A DNA stretch of 31,203 nt from Treponemataceae bacterium (GCA_024697985.1 JAILRX010000044.1:1-31203), one strand, 5' to 3'. Positions 15,713 through 24,396 are shown, counted from the first letter of the stretch. Notes: generated by a model not told the origin, from the sequence alone. Numbers and translations: made by a program.

Positions 15713-17608
15713 ATGGAACTTACATTAGAAAGCAAAATTGGTGAGCTTTACCAGACCCCGATTGGAAAGGACATCATCAACAAGCTGCTTTTACAGCTGA
15801 ATAAATCGGAAAAACTCATCACAAATCCAATCGTTTCAAACCTAAAAATAAAGACTCTGGCAAAACTTACAAAAAAGATTCTGGGCCCCGGATTCTTTAC
15901 CGCTTTTTTGAATCTGGTAAACAGCGAAAAAGATAAGCCGCTTGCAAAGGCAGACGGAAGTGCGCCGGGAGGCCTGATAAAAAAGGTCTGGTGGAAGGAA
16001 GCTGTTTTCTATCAGATCTATCCAAGAACCTTTTGCGATTCTGATGGAGATGGAACAGGCGACCTGAAGGGAATCATCTCGAAACTTGATTATCTTTCAG
16101 ACCTTGGAATTGATGCAATATGGCTAAGTCCTATCTACGATTCCCCGATGGATGATAACGGCTACGACATCAGGGACTATCACAAAATTCTGAAGACCTT
16201 TGGTGACATGGCTGACTTTGACGAGCTTTTAAGTGAGGTCCATAAGCGAAACATGAAACTGATCATGGACCTTGTCGTAAACCACACGTCGGACGAGCAC
16301 GAATGGTTCCAGAAAGCACTCAAGGACAAAAATTCAAAATATCACGACTATTATATTTTCCGAGACAAGCCGAATAACTGGACTTCGTGGTTCAGCGGCT
16401 CGGCATGGAATTTTTATGGGGGTACTGCCGCAGATTGTGGCACTTCCGATTGTGGCAGTACCGATCGTGCCGGCGAAGGCGAGTACGCACTTCACCTGTT
16501 TTCAAAAAAGCAGATGGACCTCAACTGGGAAAACCCGGAACTCAGGCACGAAGTCATCAACATGATAAACTGGTGGCTTGATAAGGGCGTAGACGGATTC
16601 AGGATGGATGTCATCAACCTGATTTCAAAGCAGGAAGGACTCCCGGACGGAGATGAACTTATCGGCAACATGATGGGCTTTACCGGAATCGAGCATTATT
16701 TTTACGGTCCGCACCTCCACGAATACCTAAGGCAGATTCACGACGAAGCATTCAAGGCTCACGACGCTTTTTCTGTCGGAGAAACGCCAGGGCTTGGAAT
16801 GCAGATGGCAAAACTTGTGACCGGAGAGGAAAGAGGCGAACTGGATATGGTATTCAGTTTTGATCACCTGGAAAGTCCTGGTCACACAAGATTCGATGAT
16901 TACGAATACGATTTGAACTATTACAAAAAATACATCACGGACTGGCAGCTCAACTACGGAGCGAACTGCTGGAATTCACTGTTTTTCAACAACCACGACA
17001 ATCCTAGAATGGTAAGCAAGATTGCAAAAGACAAGACCTATCATTTTGAAATCAAATACCTGCTTGCAATACTTCAGTTTACGCTCAGGGGAACGCCTTT
17101 TGTTTTCCAGGGCGATGAAATGGGCCTTGAAAACTACGAGTTCGACTCAATTGACCAGATTAATGACGTGGAAAGCAAGAATAAGTTTGCAGAACTTTGC
17201 GAAAAGATGAGCGAGGAAAAGGCTTTTGAAATCATCAAGGCTGGAAGCCGAGAACATGCCCGAATCCTGCTTCCATGGAACGAGACAAACGATCCGATCG
17301 TAAAGCAACAGTCTTTTGACCAGACGATTTTTGACGAATACAAATGCCTGATTAAACTTCGAAAAGAAAATCCGGTTTTGGTTTACGGGGATTTCAGAGT
17401 TTTGCGTTCGGAAAAGAACGTATTCACCTACGAGCGCTACGATGAAAACTCAAGTTTCATAATCGACTGCAACTTGAGCAACAAGCTCCAGAAGGCCTAC
17501 AGCCAAAAAAAATCCGCCTACAAACTTGTGAACAGTAATTCGACAAGTCAGGACGGATTTTTGACGCCTTATTCGGCACGTATTTATTCTAAAACTTCTA
17601 AAGCTTAA
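15713..17608 (+). CDS. GH13 alpha-glucosidase (oligo-1,6-glucosidase-like)
   Basis: A 631-residue GH13 enzyme, likely cytosolic as no signal peptide is visible. The barrel starts near residue 93 (WWKEAVFYQIYPRTFCDSDG). Conserved region I is DLVVNH (186-191), the nucleophile Asp299 is in GFRMDVI, the acid/base Glu357 in VGETPG, and the transition-state Asp429 in NNHDNPR. The Asp-Leu-Asn-Trp-Glu-Asn-Pro run near 269-275 is typical of oligo-1,6-glucosidase and related alpha-glucosidases that cut short alpha-glucans or disaccharides; a trehalulose- or trehalose-phosphate-type activity cannot be excluded. The first 92 residues are a helical extension I do not recognise. A Gly/Cys/Ser/Thr/Asp-rich insertion lies at about 236-255. 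AAGGAG precedes ATG 15713. The stop overlaps the opposing chemotaxis-gene stop. Confidence 0.9.
   Translation: MELTLESKIGELYQTPIGKDIINKLLLQLNKSEKLITNPIVSNLKIKTLAKLTKKILGPGFFTAFLNLVNSEKDKPLAKADGSAPGGLIKKVWWKEAVFYQIYPRTFCDSDGDGTGDLKGIISKLDYLSDLGIDAIWLSPIYDSPMDDNGYDIRDYHKILKTFGDMADFDELLSEVHKRNMKLIMDLVVNHTSDEHEWFQKALKDKNSKYHDYYIFRDKPNNWTSWFSGSAWNFYGGTAADCGTSDCGSTDRAGEGEYALHLFSKKQMDLNWENPELRHEVINMINWWLDKGVDGFRMDVINLISKQEGLPDGDELIGNMMGFTGIEHYFYGPHLHEYLRQIHDEAFKAHDAFSVGETPGLGMQMAKLVTGEERGELDMVFSFDHLESPGHTRFDDYEYDLNYYKKYITDWQLNYGANCWNSLFFNNHDNPRMVSKIAKDKTYHFEIKYLLAILQFTLRGTPFVFQGDEMGLENYEFDSIDQINDVESKNKFAELCEKMSEEKAFEIIKAGSREHARILLPWNETNDPIVKQQSFDQTIFDEYKCLIKLRKENPVLVYGDFRVLRSEKNVFTYERYDENSSFIIDCNLSNKLQKAYSQKKSAYKLVNSNSTSQDGFLTPYSARIYSKTSKA
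16421..16477. repeat. Short repeat insertion within the GH13 gene
   Basis: GGTACTGCC (16421-16429) and GGCAGTACC (16454-16462) are perfect 9-base inverted arms. Overlapping them is a 15-base direct repeat beginning GATTGTGGCA (16433-16447 and 16448-16462), with a third, more diverged unit at 16463-16477. It is in frame and encodes DCGTS-DCGST-DRAGE. Confidence 0.7.
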
Positions 17609-19419
17609 ACCGTAAAACCGTTTATCATATCGACGACGGATTTTGAAGCATCCCTGTTCATTGCCGAAGATTTGGCTGCCTGCTGGGCAACTTCCTTCAT
17701 CTGGGCGATTGCAGAGGAAACTTCAGAAGACCGTTTTCGTGTTGATTCTGACATCTGCTGAAGATCATTTATTTCAGTGAAGAGTTTTGAACTTTCTTTT
17801 TGCATGCTTTCAGAAGCAATCTGAATCTGTTCAGTTGCCGAATTCAAGGTTCCCATAGTCGTCGTGATGTTGTCGACCGAATCTTTTTCTCCATTGATGA
17901 CGCCCTGAACCTGATGCATCAGGTTTTCCATATCAGAAATTTTTCCATTCAAAGTATCAAAAGACTTTGTTGAAACATTTGATGACTCAACGATGTTGTC
18001 AACCAAAGTATGGATATCCTTAAGCAAATCAGCGATGCTCTGAGACTGCTTTTGCGAAGTAGTAGCAAGACTTCGAATTTCGCCTGCGACAACGTTAAAG
18101 CCTTTTCCCGCAACACCTGCATGGCTTGCTTCGATTGCGGCGTTCATGGCCAAAAGGTTTGTCTGACTTGCAATGTTCGAAATTGCAACGTTTGCCTCGT
18201 TAAGGTGCTTTGATTGCTCAGAAATTCGGCTTACCAAGTCTGCAACATTTTTAAGCTGACTCTGACCTATTTCTGATTCCTTTACGAGCGATTCATATTC
18301 ATTACAGATGTAATTGATTTTATCATTGACGTTCTGAATATCATCAGTAATTTTTTCAATTGCCTCGGATGAAATTCTTACTGCATCAGACTGACTGGAC
18401 AGCATGTTTCCAAGCTTTTGAATCTGCATTTCTACGCTGTTCACGCTGCTTTCAAGACTTTCAGTTTTCTTGGACTGAATGTTTACGCTCATGTCGATTT
18501 CGCTGACGCCAGAAGCAGTTTTTGAAATATTATCGATATGCTCAGACATTTTATCGTAGAGCTCAGTACCGGTCTGATTGAGGACTTCCGTGTGCTGCTG
18601 TAAATCTGCAACCAGTGAATCAAGCCTTGCAATTACCTTGTTGCAGCTTTGAGCCAAAATCTTTATCTCTTTTCCGCCTGTTTCTGGAATCCTTTTTGAA
18701 AGGTCTGCCTCTCCTTCTGAAATTTCAGCCATGGCAGACGAAACTTTTTTCATCGAAGTAAAAATGATTCTGGTAAAGAGCCATACTACAACTACGCCTA
18801 AGACAAGGAATGCAGCTGCCATTATCGAAACAACCAATGTCTGACTGTTGATGTATTTTACGAGGAAGTCTACGGAAATATCGCAGCCAACCATTCCGAC
18901 AACTTCGCCCTTTGAATTTTTGATGCCCTGATAGACGCTTACCTGCCATCCCCATTCTTCCTGCTCTTCAATATCCGAGCAGTTCAACGAACCGTCAGCA
19001 AAAGACTTTAACGGCGCATTACCCCACGATTCCAAATCTTCTTCTTCACCAAGGGGCGAAAAGTTTTCCTCGTCGCTCGGATCACAGCTGCCGTCAACAA
19101 CATAAACGAATTTACCATCGTCAGTTTTTGCCATCGTATACAAGAAGCTGCATCCGGCACTTTTCTTAACAGCAAGCATTTCGAGCCTCAACTGCTCGTA
19201 ATACGGATCTGATTCATCAAGTGATTTGGCAAGTTTTTCAAATCTATCACCATCAATAATACTGATTGTCTTTTCTACGACTGGCCTTCCGGTATTTCGG
19301 GAAGAAACCTCACCTACTCTTTTTAAACTTCCAATTGATGTAATAAGCAGAACGGTTTCTGAAATAAGGATGAAAAATCCAAGACTCAAAATAAAACGGG
19401 ATTTTATTGATTTAAACAT
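17605..19419 (-). CDS. Methyl-accepting chemotaxis protein
   Basis: A 604-residue transmembrane chemoreceptor. The start is set at ATG 19419, which has AAGGAG 6 bases upstream; an ATG 8 codons earlier lacks one. Layout: membrane helix about 9-29, periplasmic Cache-type sensor about 30-192 (DGDRFEKLAKSLDESDPYY, FLYTMAKTDDGKFVYVVDG, VVGMVGCDIS are typical), second helix about 194-216, HAMP, then the long coiled-coil signalling domain whose tip reads NAAIEASHAGVAGKGF. The usual tip carries Ala-Arg-Ala-Gly-Glu, so this is a modest variant. Ligand unknown. It would control flagellar rotation through CheA/CheW. Its stop overlaps the GH13 stop by 4 bases with no terminator. Confidence 0.93.
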   Translation of the reverse strand: MFKSIKSRFILSLGFFILISETVLLITSIGSLKRVGEVSSRNTGRPVVEKTISIIDGDRFEKLAKSLDESDPYYEQLRLEMLAVKKSAGCSFLYTMAKTDDGKFVYVVDGSCDPSDEENFSPLGEEEDLESWGNAPLKSFADGSLNCSDIEEQEEWGWQVSVYQGIKNSKGEVVGMVGCDISVDFLVKYINSQTLVVSIMAAAFLVLGVVVVWLFTRIIFTSMKKVSSAMAEISEGEADLSKRIPETGGKEIKILAQSCNKVIARLDSLVADLQQHTEVLNQTGTELYDKMSEHIDNISKTASGVSEIDMSVNIQSKKTESLESSVNSVEMQIQKLGNMLSSQSDAVRISSEAIEKITDDIQNVNDKINYICNEYESLVKESEIGQSQLKNVADLVSRISEQSKHLNEANVAISNIASQTNLLAMNAAIEASHAGVAGKGFNVVAGEIRSLATTSQKQSQSIADLLKDIHTLVDNIVESSNVSTKSFDTLNGKISDMENLMHQVQGVINGEKDSVDNITTTMGTLNSATEQIQIASESMQKESSKLFTEINDLQQMSESTRKRSSEVSSAIAQMKEVAQQAAKSSAMNRDASKSVVDMINGFTV

Positions 19420-19519
19420 GATTTCTCCTTGCAGGCTAATCAAATAACGAATTTATTTAATGGCCTAAATTAAAAATTATTACACGAGAAACCACTTGTC
19501 AACAAAAAAATATTAAGTA

Positions 19520-19558
19520 AAAACAAAAAAAACTCGCAAGCCAAAGACCTGCGAGTTT
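19520..19558 (-). terminator. Rho-independent terminator of groEL
   Basis: AACTCGCA (19531-19538) pairs with TGCGAGTT (19551-19558 less one base of offset). On the minus strand the stem is followed by eight T, G and five T. It lies about 33 bases past the groEL stop. Confidence 0.88.
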
Positions 19559-19590
19559 TCAAGATATTTAGTTTTCAGGATGCTTTAATC

Positions 19591-21225
19591 TTAGTACATT
19601 CCGCCCATGTCGCCCATTCCGGCACCTGGTGCAGCTGGAGCTGGTGGTTCAGGGATGTCTGTGATTGCACATTCAGTTGTAAGAAGAAGGCTTGCAACAC
19701 TTGCGGCATTCTGCAATGCAGATCGAGTTACCTTTGCAGGGTCGATGATTCCGGCTTCCATCATGTCTTTCCATTCGAGAGAGTAAGCATCGAAACCTAC
19801 GCCTTTTTTAGCCGATTTAGCCTTGTCAGCGATTACGCTTCCGTCGATTCCGGCATTTTCAGCAATCTGTCGCATCGGTTCTTCCAAAGCTCGTTTTACG
19901 ATCTTGAATCCGACCTTTTCATCGTCTGTAAGCTGAACGTCAGCCTTTTCCAAAGCCTGTGCAGCCTGGATAAGTGCAAGACCACCACCACAAACAATTC
20001 CTTCTTCCAAAGCAGCACGAGTTGCAGCCAATGTATCTTCAACTCTGTGTTTCTTTTCTTTCATTTCAGTTTCTGTAACGGCACCGATGTTGATTACGGC
20101 AACTCCACCAGAAAGTTTTGCAAGTCGTTCCTTGAGCTTGTCCTTGTCGTAGTCAGAAGTTGCGCTTTCAATCTGTGTCTTGATTTCTGCAACTCGTGCC
20201 TTGATTGCATCTGCATTTCCGGCACCGTCTACGATAGTTGTATTGTCCTTGTCGATCTTAACTGATTTTGCTGTACCGAGCATATCAATAGTAGCATTTT
20301 CAAGTTTGATTCCAAGCTCTTCTGTGATTACCTGTCCGCCAGTAAGAATAGCGATATCTTCGAGCATTGCCTTTCGTCGGTCACCGAATCCAGGAGCCTT
20401 AACAGCTACACATTTAAGTGTTCCTCGAAGTGAGTTTACGATAAGAGTTGCCAAAGCTTCTCCGTCCATATCTTCACAGATGATTACAAGAGCTTTTCCA
20501 GCCTGTGCAACCTGTTCCAAAAGTGGAAGAAGGTCTTTCATATTGCTGATTTTCTTGTCGTGAATAAGAATGAAAGGATTTTCGTAACTTGCTTCCATTC
20601 TGTCTCGGTCTGTTACAAAATATGATGAAATATATCCTCGGTCGAACTGCATACCTTCTACGAAGTCTGTAGTTGTTTCCATTGTCTTGCTTTCTTCAAC
20701 AGTGATTACACCGTCTTTTCCAACCTTTTCGATTGCACTTGCCAAAATTCCACCGATTTCAGGATCGTTGTTTGCAGAAATCGTAGCAACGTGACTTACA
20801 TCTTCAGAACCCTTTACTTCCTTTGAGTTCTTTTTGATTTCATCAACTGCGATTGCAACGGCCTTGTCCATACCTCGTTTCAATTCGATTGGAGTCATGC
20901 CTGCGGCAACGGCTTTAAGTCCTTCACGAACCATAGAATAAGCCAAAACTGTAGCAGTTGTTGTTCCGTCTCCGGCAACATCATTTGTCTTTGCTGCAAC
21001 TTCTTTTAAAAGCTGAGCACCCATATTTTCAAAAGGATCTTCAAGTTCTACTTCTTTTGCAACACTTACACCGTCTTTAGTGATTGTTGGAGCTCCGAAT
21101 TTTTTATCCAACATAACAAGACGTCCCTTAGGTCCAAGTGTAACTTTAACAGCATTTGAGATCTGCTCAACGCCCGAAAGCATCTTTTTGCGTGCATCTT
21201 CATTGAAAAGTAACTGTTTTGCCAT
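19591..21225 (-). CDS. groEL: Chaperonin GroEL (Hsp60)
   Basis: A 544-residue GroEL of standard length. Signatures: AKQLLFNEDARKKML at the start, VTLGPKGRLVMLDK, DGVSVAKEVELEDP, GDGTTTATVLA (nucleotide binding), the AAVEEG-type region as AALEEGIVCGGGLAL, and a Gly/Met-rich tail ending GMGDMGGMY. It forms the double-ring folding chamber with GroES. No groES gene is adjacent, as is common in spirochaetes. GGGAGA lies 7 bases before ATG 21225. No CIRCE element (TTAGCACTC-N9-GAGTGCTAA) is seen upstream, so HrcA control of the classical kind is not supported; a small inverted repeat at 21246-21260 lies in the leader instead. A terminator closes the single-gene unit. Confidence 0.98.
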   Translation of the reverse strand: MAKQLLFNEDARKKMLSGVEQISNAVKVTLGPKGRLVMLDKKFGAPTITKDGVSVAKEVELEDPFENMGAQLLKEVAAKTNDVAGDGTTTATVLAYSMVREGLKAVAAGMTPIELKRGMDKAVAIAVDEIKKNSKEVKGSEDVSHVATISANNDPEIGGILASAIEKVGKDGVITVEESKTMETTTDFVEGMQFDRGYISSYFVTDRDRMEASYENPFILIHDKKISNMKDLLPLLEQVAQAGKALVIICEDMDGEALATLIVNSLRGTLKCVAVKAPGFGDRRKAMLEDIAILTGGQVITEELGIKLENATIDMLGTAKSVKIDKDNTTIVDGAGNADAIKARVAEIKTQIESATSDYDKDKLKERLAKLSGGVAVINIGAVTETEMKEKKHRVEDTLAATRAALEEGIVCGGGLALIQAAQALEKADVQLTDDEKVGFKIVKRALEEPMRQIAENAGIDGSVIADKAKSAKKGVGFDAYSLEWKDMMEAGIIDPAKVTRSALQNAASVASLLLTTECAITDIPEPPAPAAPGAGMGDMGGMY

Positions 21226-21245
21226 TTTTAATCTCCCTATTTAAG

Positions 21246-21260
21246 CGTCGCTTCACGACG
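21246..21260 (-). promoter_or_regulatory. Inverted repeat in the groEL leader
   Basis: CGTCG-CTTCA-CGACG lies 21-35 bases upstream of the groEL ATG, between the ribosome binding site and the candidate promoter. It could form an mRNA hairpin or be an operator. It does not match CIRCE. Confidence 0.4.
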
Positions 21261-21285
21261 TTATTTTAATTCTATACATTCATAA

Positions 21286-21314
21286 GATAAGGATTTTTTT
21301 TTAAAACGACAAGT
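21286..21314 (-). promoter_or_regulatory. Candidate groEL promoter
   Basis: On the minus strand, TTGTCG and TATCTT separated by 17 bases (about 21286-21314) each match the sigma70 hexamers at four positions. The spacer contains a nine-base A-tract. Strength unknown. Confidence 0.35.
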
Positions 21315-21328
21315 AATAGGAAAAAAAC

Positions 21329-21356
21329 TTGCAAAATTTGAATTACGCTATATCAT
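21329..21356 (+). promoter_or_regulatory. Promoter of the EAL-domain gene
   Basis: TTGCAA (21329-21334) and TATCAT (21351-21356) are separated by 16 bases. The -10 ends 8 bases before ATG 21365, giving a predicted leader of only about 0-2 bases. The gene could alternatively start at TTG 21329, which would place the promoter inside the coding region. Confidence 0.45.
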
Positions 21357-21364
21357 TTTTGATA

Positions 21365-23536
21365 ATGGCTTCAAGTAATAAAGAATTAGAAAAAGATCTC
21401 ACTGACATCGAATTTGAAAATTCGCTTTTCAAAGAAGCCATCCTTTTCAACGCAATACTTTTTTTCAAGGTAAACATTTCAAAGGACATAATCACCGAAG
21501 ACAACATCCTCAATCCAAATTCTGAAATTAAGGTACCGCAGCCTGAAGATTTTGGACTCAAGCCGCCCTACAGTTTCAAGGAACTCTGCCAGAAAATCAG
21601 AAGTTCGTTCATTCCAGAAGACACTGATGATGATGTTACGTTCTTAGATGATCCGCTCAATAGAATTAAGTCAGCCTACGACAGAGGCGTAAAGAATTTT
21701 TGTGTAAACTACTGGATTGGAAAGGACAATAAAAAAACGACCTTCATCAATCAGTTGGTAATCATTCAAAAACATGATGATGGCGATCTTTATGCGTTCA
21801 TCGTGCTTAGAAATTTCTACAAAGTACAGCAGGATCTTAAAAGGTCCTACGAAAAGCAGATTGAAAACTACGCTTTTTACGATCCGATTACAGAAGGTCC
21901 AAACTACAATAAATTCAAGACAACCCTTCAGGGACTTGGAATACCAGGCGTAATCGTTGCGATAGACATCCATTCTTTCAAAATCGTAAATTCAATCTGC
22001 GGCATTTCGAAAGGTGACAATGTAATCAAGACTGTATGGGATAAAATCCTGTCCACCCTGGACAGCGAGAAATACGAGTTTGCGGCCCACGTAAATTCAG
22101 ACCACTACATCGTTTTCTATCCGACTTACGATACGGAATTCATCATCGAAAGAATCGGAGAGCTGACACAGCTTATCAGGGACTGCTCGCAGATACTTAA
22201 AGTTCCGACGCTGGAACCTTATTTTGGTATTTCAGAATGGCATCCGGGTAAAAAAGTTGAGCTGAGCAACAATGAAGCAGTCGTTGCCAAGCATACCGCT
22301 AAAAATCTGACTTCAGAAAACTATTCGTTCTTTGACAGACGGGACAACCTCCGTCTCATCCGCGAAAAAAAGATTGTTGACGCCTTTGACTCAGCCATCG
22401 AAAATGAAGAATTCAAAGTCTGGTTCCAGCCAAAATACAACCCGATTACAAAAAAGATGGTAGGTGCCGAAGCTTTGGTTCGATGGCAGCAGGAAGACGG
22501 CTCAATCATTTCGCCAATTTCTTTCATACCGATTTTTGAACAGAACGGAATCATCAGAAAACTCGATGAATATATTTTCAAAAAGGTCTGTCAGTATCAG
22601 AAAAACTGGGAAATGCAGGGAAAGAAAACCGTGCCTATCTCGGTCAATCTTTCAAGAGCAAGCCTTTACTTCAAGGACATAGTCTCGCAGTACAAGCAGA
22701 TTCTGGATGAAATCGGACTGGATCCGGCCCTCGTCCCGATAGAAATTACTGAAACCGCCGCCGTAAACAACGAATCGATAAAGGACATCGCTGACAGTTT
22801 TTACAAAGCCGGATTTCCGCTCCACATGGATGATTTCGGTTCAGGATATTCGTCACTTTCAACACTCAACGTGCTTCATTTTGAGACGCTCAAACTGGAC
22901 AAAAGCCTCGTCGACTACATCGGAAACTTTGGCGGAGACCGAGTTATCGAACACACAATCTGCCTTGCAAAGGAACTGGGAATTTCAGTTACGGCAGAAG
23001 GCGTTGAAAACGAAGATCAGGACAGGTTCCTCAAGCACATCGGATGTGACAACATCCAGGGATATTTTTATTCAAAACCGATTCCTTTCGAGGAGTTTGA
23101 GCTCAAGCTCGACAATTTCTGCATTCTCAACAACAACCTTTCCACGGATAAGATTGCAGAACATATCGTAGAATACAGACAGAGCATGATTAAGCCGACC
23201 TTGTACACATTCATCGTAAACTTGACCCAAAACTACGTGACTCAGGATTCAGGCGTGTGCGACTGGCTTTCTGAAAGCAAGAATTTTTCTTCATACGACG
23301 AGATGATCAAGAACCTTGCAGAAAACTATGTCCTGGAAAACGACAGGGCAGCATATCTGAATTTCTTTGACAGAAAAAAACTTTTGGATACTTACTGTGG
23401 CTGTGAAGAAACCAGAATCCTGCACTATCACAGATTTTTGAAAAAAACTCCAAGCAACATGCGAAGCCTCATAAACATATTCAGCATTCCAGAATCAAAT
23501 GACCTGTGGATGTACGTTTCAGTAACCCAACTTTAG
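21365..23536 (+). CDS. EAL-domain c-di-GMP phosphodiesterase with degenerate GGDEF
   Basis: About 723 residues from ATG 21365; an upstream in-frame TTG at 21329 has a possible AGGA site, so the start is uncertain (numbers below count from that TTG). No membrane segment. Order: N-terminal PAS-like region (about 30-165), a degenerate GGDEF domain (about 180-335; HVNSDHYIVFY at 254-264 replaces the GG(D/E)EF site, so no cyclase activity is expected), and an EAL domain (about 340-595). The EAL catalytic set is complete: Glu381 in AEALVRW, Asn440 in SVNLS, Glu472 in EITET, DD at 501-502, Lys524 in LKLDKS, Glu557 in AEGVE and Gln577 in QGYFYSKP. It should hydrolyse c-di-GMP. The last 135 residues form another domain that resembles the N-terminal one. 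Confidence 0.88.
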   Translation: MASSNKELEKDLTDIEFENSLFKEAILFNAILFFKVNISKDIITEDNILNPNSEIKVPQPEDFGLKPPYSFKELCQKIRSSFIPEDTDDDVTFLDDPLNRIKSAYDRGVKNFCVNYWIGKDNKKTTFINQLVIIQKHDDGDLYAFIVLRNFYKVQQDLKRSYEKQIENYAFYDPITEGPNYNKFKTTLQGLGIPGVIVAIDIHSFKIVNSICGISKGDNVIKTVWDKILSTLDSEKYEFAAHVNSDHYIVFYPTYDTEFIIERIGELTQLIRDCSQILKVPTLEPYFGISEWHPGKKVELSNNEAVVAKHTAKNLTSENYSFFDRRDNLRLIREKKIVDAFDSAIENEEFKVWFQPKYNPITKKMVGAEALVRWQQEDGSIISPISFIPIFEQNGIIRKLDEYIFKKVCQYQKNWEMQGKKTVPISVNLSRASLYFKDIVSQYKQILDEIGLDPALVPIEITETAAVNNESIKDIADSFYKAGFPLHMDDFGSGYSSLSTLNVLHFETLKLDKSLVDYIGNFGGDRVIEHTICLAKELGISVTAEGVENEDQDRFLKHIGCDNIQGYFYSKPIPFEEFELKLDNFCILNNNLSTDKIAEHIVEYRQSMIKPTLYTFIVNLTQNYVTQDSGVCDWLSESKNFSSYDEMIKNLAENYVLENDRAAYLNFFDRKKLLDTYCGCEETRILHYHRFLKKTPSNMRSLINIFSIPESNDLWMYVSVTQL

Positions 23537-23583
23537 ACTCATTTTCTTTATCAGTTTCTTAGAAAAGACTTACTCTTTTTTGA

Positions 23584-23612
23584 TTTACAACAAATATCCC
23601 TCAAAATATAAT
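23584..23612 (+). promoter_or_regulatory. Strong promoter of the proline-rich secreted protein gene
   Basis: TTTACA (23584-23589), 17-base spacer, perfect TATAAT (23607-23612). The ATG at 23629 follows 16 bases after the -10, leaving a leader of about 10 bases with no ribosome binding site. Confidence 0.65.
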
Positions 23613-23628
23613 CGTTAACAAGACTTAA

Positions 23629-24348
23629 ATGAAAAAACTATTTCAATTTATTGCCTTTTCGATTATTTTCTCATTTTCAGCCGCTTCGTTTTTCGCCCAG
23701 GACAACGGCAACAACGGAAGACCTGAAAGACCTTCTCCAGACAGGCCTGGTCCAGAACGTCCTTCTCCAAACCACTCTTTGGAAATGAAAAGTCGCTCAA
23801 GAAGTTTTGATTCAGCTGCTGAAAGGCCTTCACGTCCGCACAGAGACAGCTCAAATCGTTCAAGCATGGAGTCTCCGAACGGCAAAAAACCAGACAGATC
23901 CCCGTATCTGAATTACCTTGGAGAACGAAAATCAATTTCAAATGAAGAACTCCGTGCAAAACAAATCAGATGCTCCACCCTCACTGACAATTATGTTTCA
24001 ATAGACATCTATTTTAATCAGAGTATAAATCCAACATCGGTAAAACCTGAATCAATCAGCGTAAACCAGAAAAAGCTCAGTCCTCAGGCAAAAATCATAT
24101 TCAATAAAAATGCCGACATAATGACAATAAGGATGAGCCGCGCTGACTTTGAATTTTTGACGGACTGTGATTATCATCCGATGCCGGAGCAGTTTGAAGG
24201 TGAACTTCCGCCACCTCCACCACCAGAAACTTTCAGACCGGAAGACATGAATTTTGATGCTAGAAATTTTGTGATTGAAATTAAAAACGTAAGTTCTTTT
24301 GACGGCAAGAAATCGAGTGAGGAAATCGCTGGCTTTTTTGAACAGTGA
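23629..24348 (+). CDS. Secreted proline-rich protein of unknown function
   Basis: A 239-residue exported protein. Signal peptide 1-23 (MKKLFQFIAFSIIF then SAASFFA) with likely cleavage before Gln24 or Asp25. Residues 30-95 are a low-complexity Pro/Arg/Glu/Ser linker with repeats such as RPERPSPDRPGPERPSPNH. Residues about 110-165 (NYVSIDIYFNQSINPTSVKP, VNQKKLSPQAKIIFNKN) have the strand pattern of a bacterial Ig-like (Big_5-like) domain. A poly-proline run (LPPPPPPE) comes near 190-200, followed by a short tail. Two cysteines, one in RCSTL and one in DCDYHP, could form a disulfide. It has its own promoter and lies 48 bases upstream of a two-component pair; it might be a surface or periplasmic input to that pair. 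Family not recognised. Confidence 0.75.
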   Translation: MKKLFQFIAFSIIFSFSAASFFAQDNGNNGRPERPSPDRPGPERPSPNHSLEMKSRSRSFDSAAERPSRPHRDSSNRSSMESPNGKKPDRSPYLNYLGERKSISNEELRAKQIRCSTLTDNYVSIDIYFNQSINPTSVKPESISVNQKKLSPQAKIIFNKNADIMTIRMSRADFEFLTDCDYHPMPEQFEGELPPPPPPETFRPEDMNFDARNFVIEIKNVSSFDGKKSSEEIAGFFEQ

Positions 24349-24364
24349 TTTTCTTTGATACTTG

Positions 24365-24373
24365 TGTTATAAT
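24365..24373 (+). promoter_or_regulatory. Extended -10 promoter of the two-component operon
   Basis: TGT plus a perfect TATAAT (24368-24373) forms an extended -10. The regulator's ribosome binding site GGAGGG and ATG 24397 follow 23 bases later. The -35 region lies in the end of the secreted protein gene and is poor. Confidence 0.55.
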
Positions 24374-24396
24374 TTAAGCAAATCCGGAGGGAACCT

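Noticed and set aside
16421..16477. Insertion sequence or transposon scar in the GH13 gene
   Set aside because: No transposase and no clear target-site duplication; the extra DNA is under 60 bases and is largely explained by a 15-base tandem repeat, so it is listed as a repeat only.
19441..19443. ATG 19443 as the start of the chemoreceptor
   Set aside because: The ATG 8 codons downstream at 19419 has AAGGAG at ideal spacing and begins directly with the basic stretch before the first membrane helix.
21226..21330. CIRCE operator upstream of groEL
   Set aside because: I looked for TTAGCACTC-N9-GAGTGCTAA and for close variants and found none; the inverted repeat present has a different sequence and a shorter spacing.
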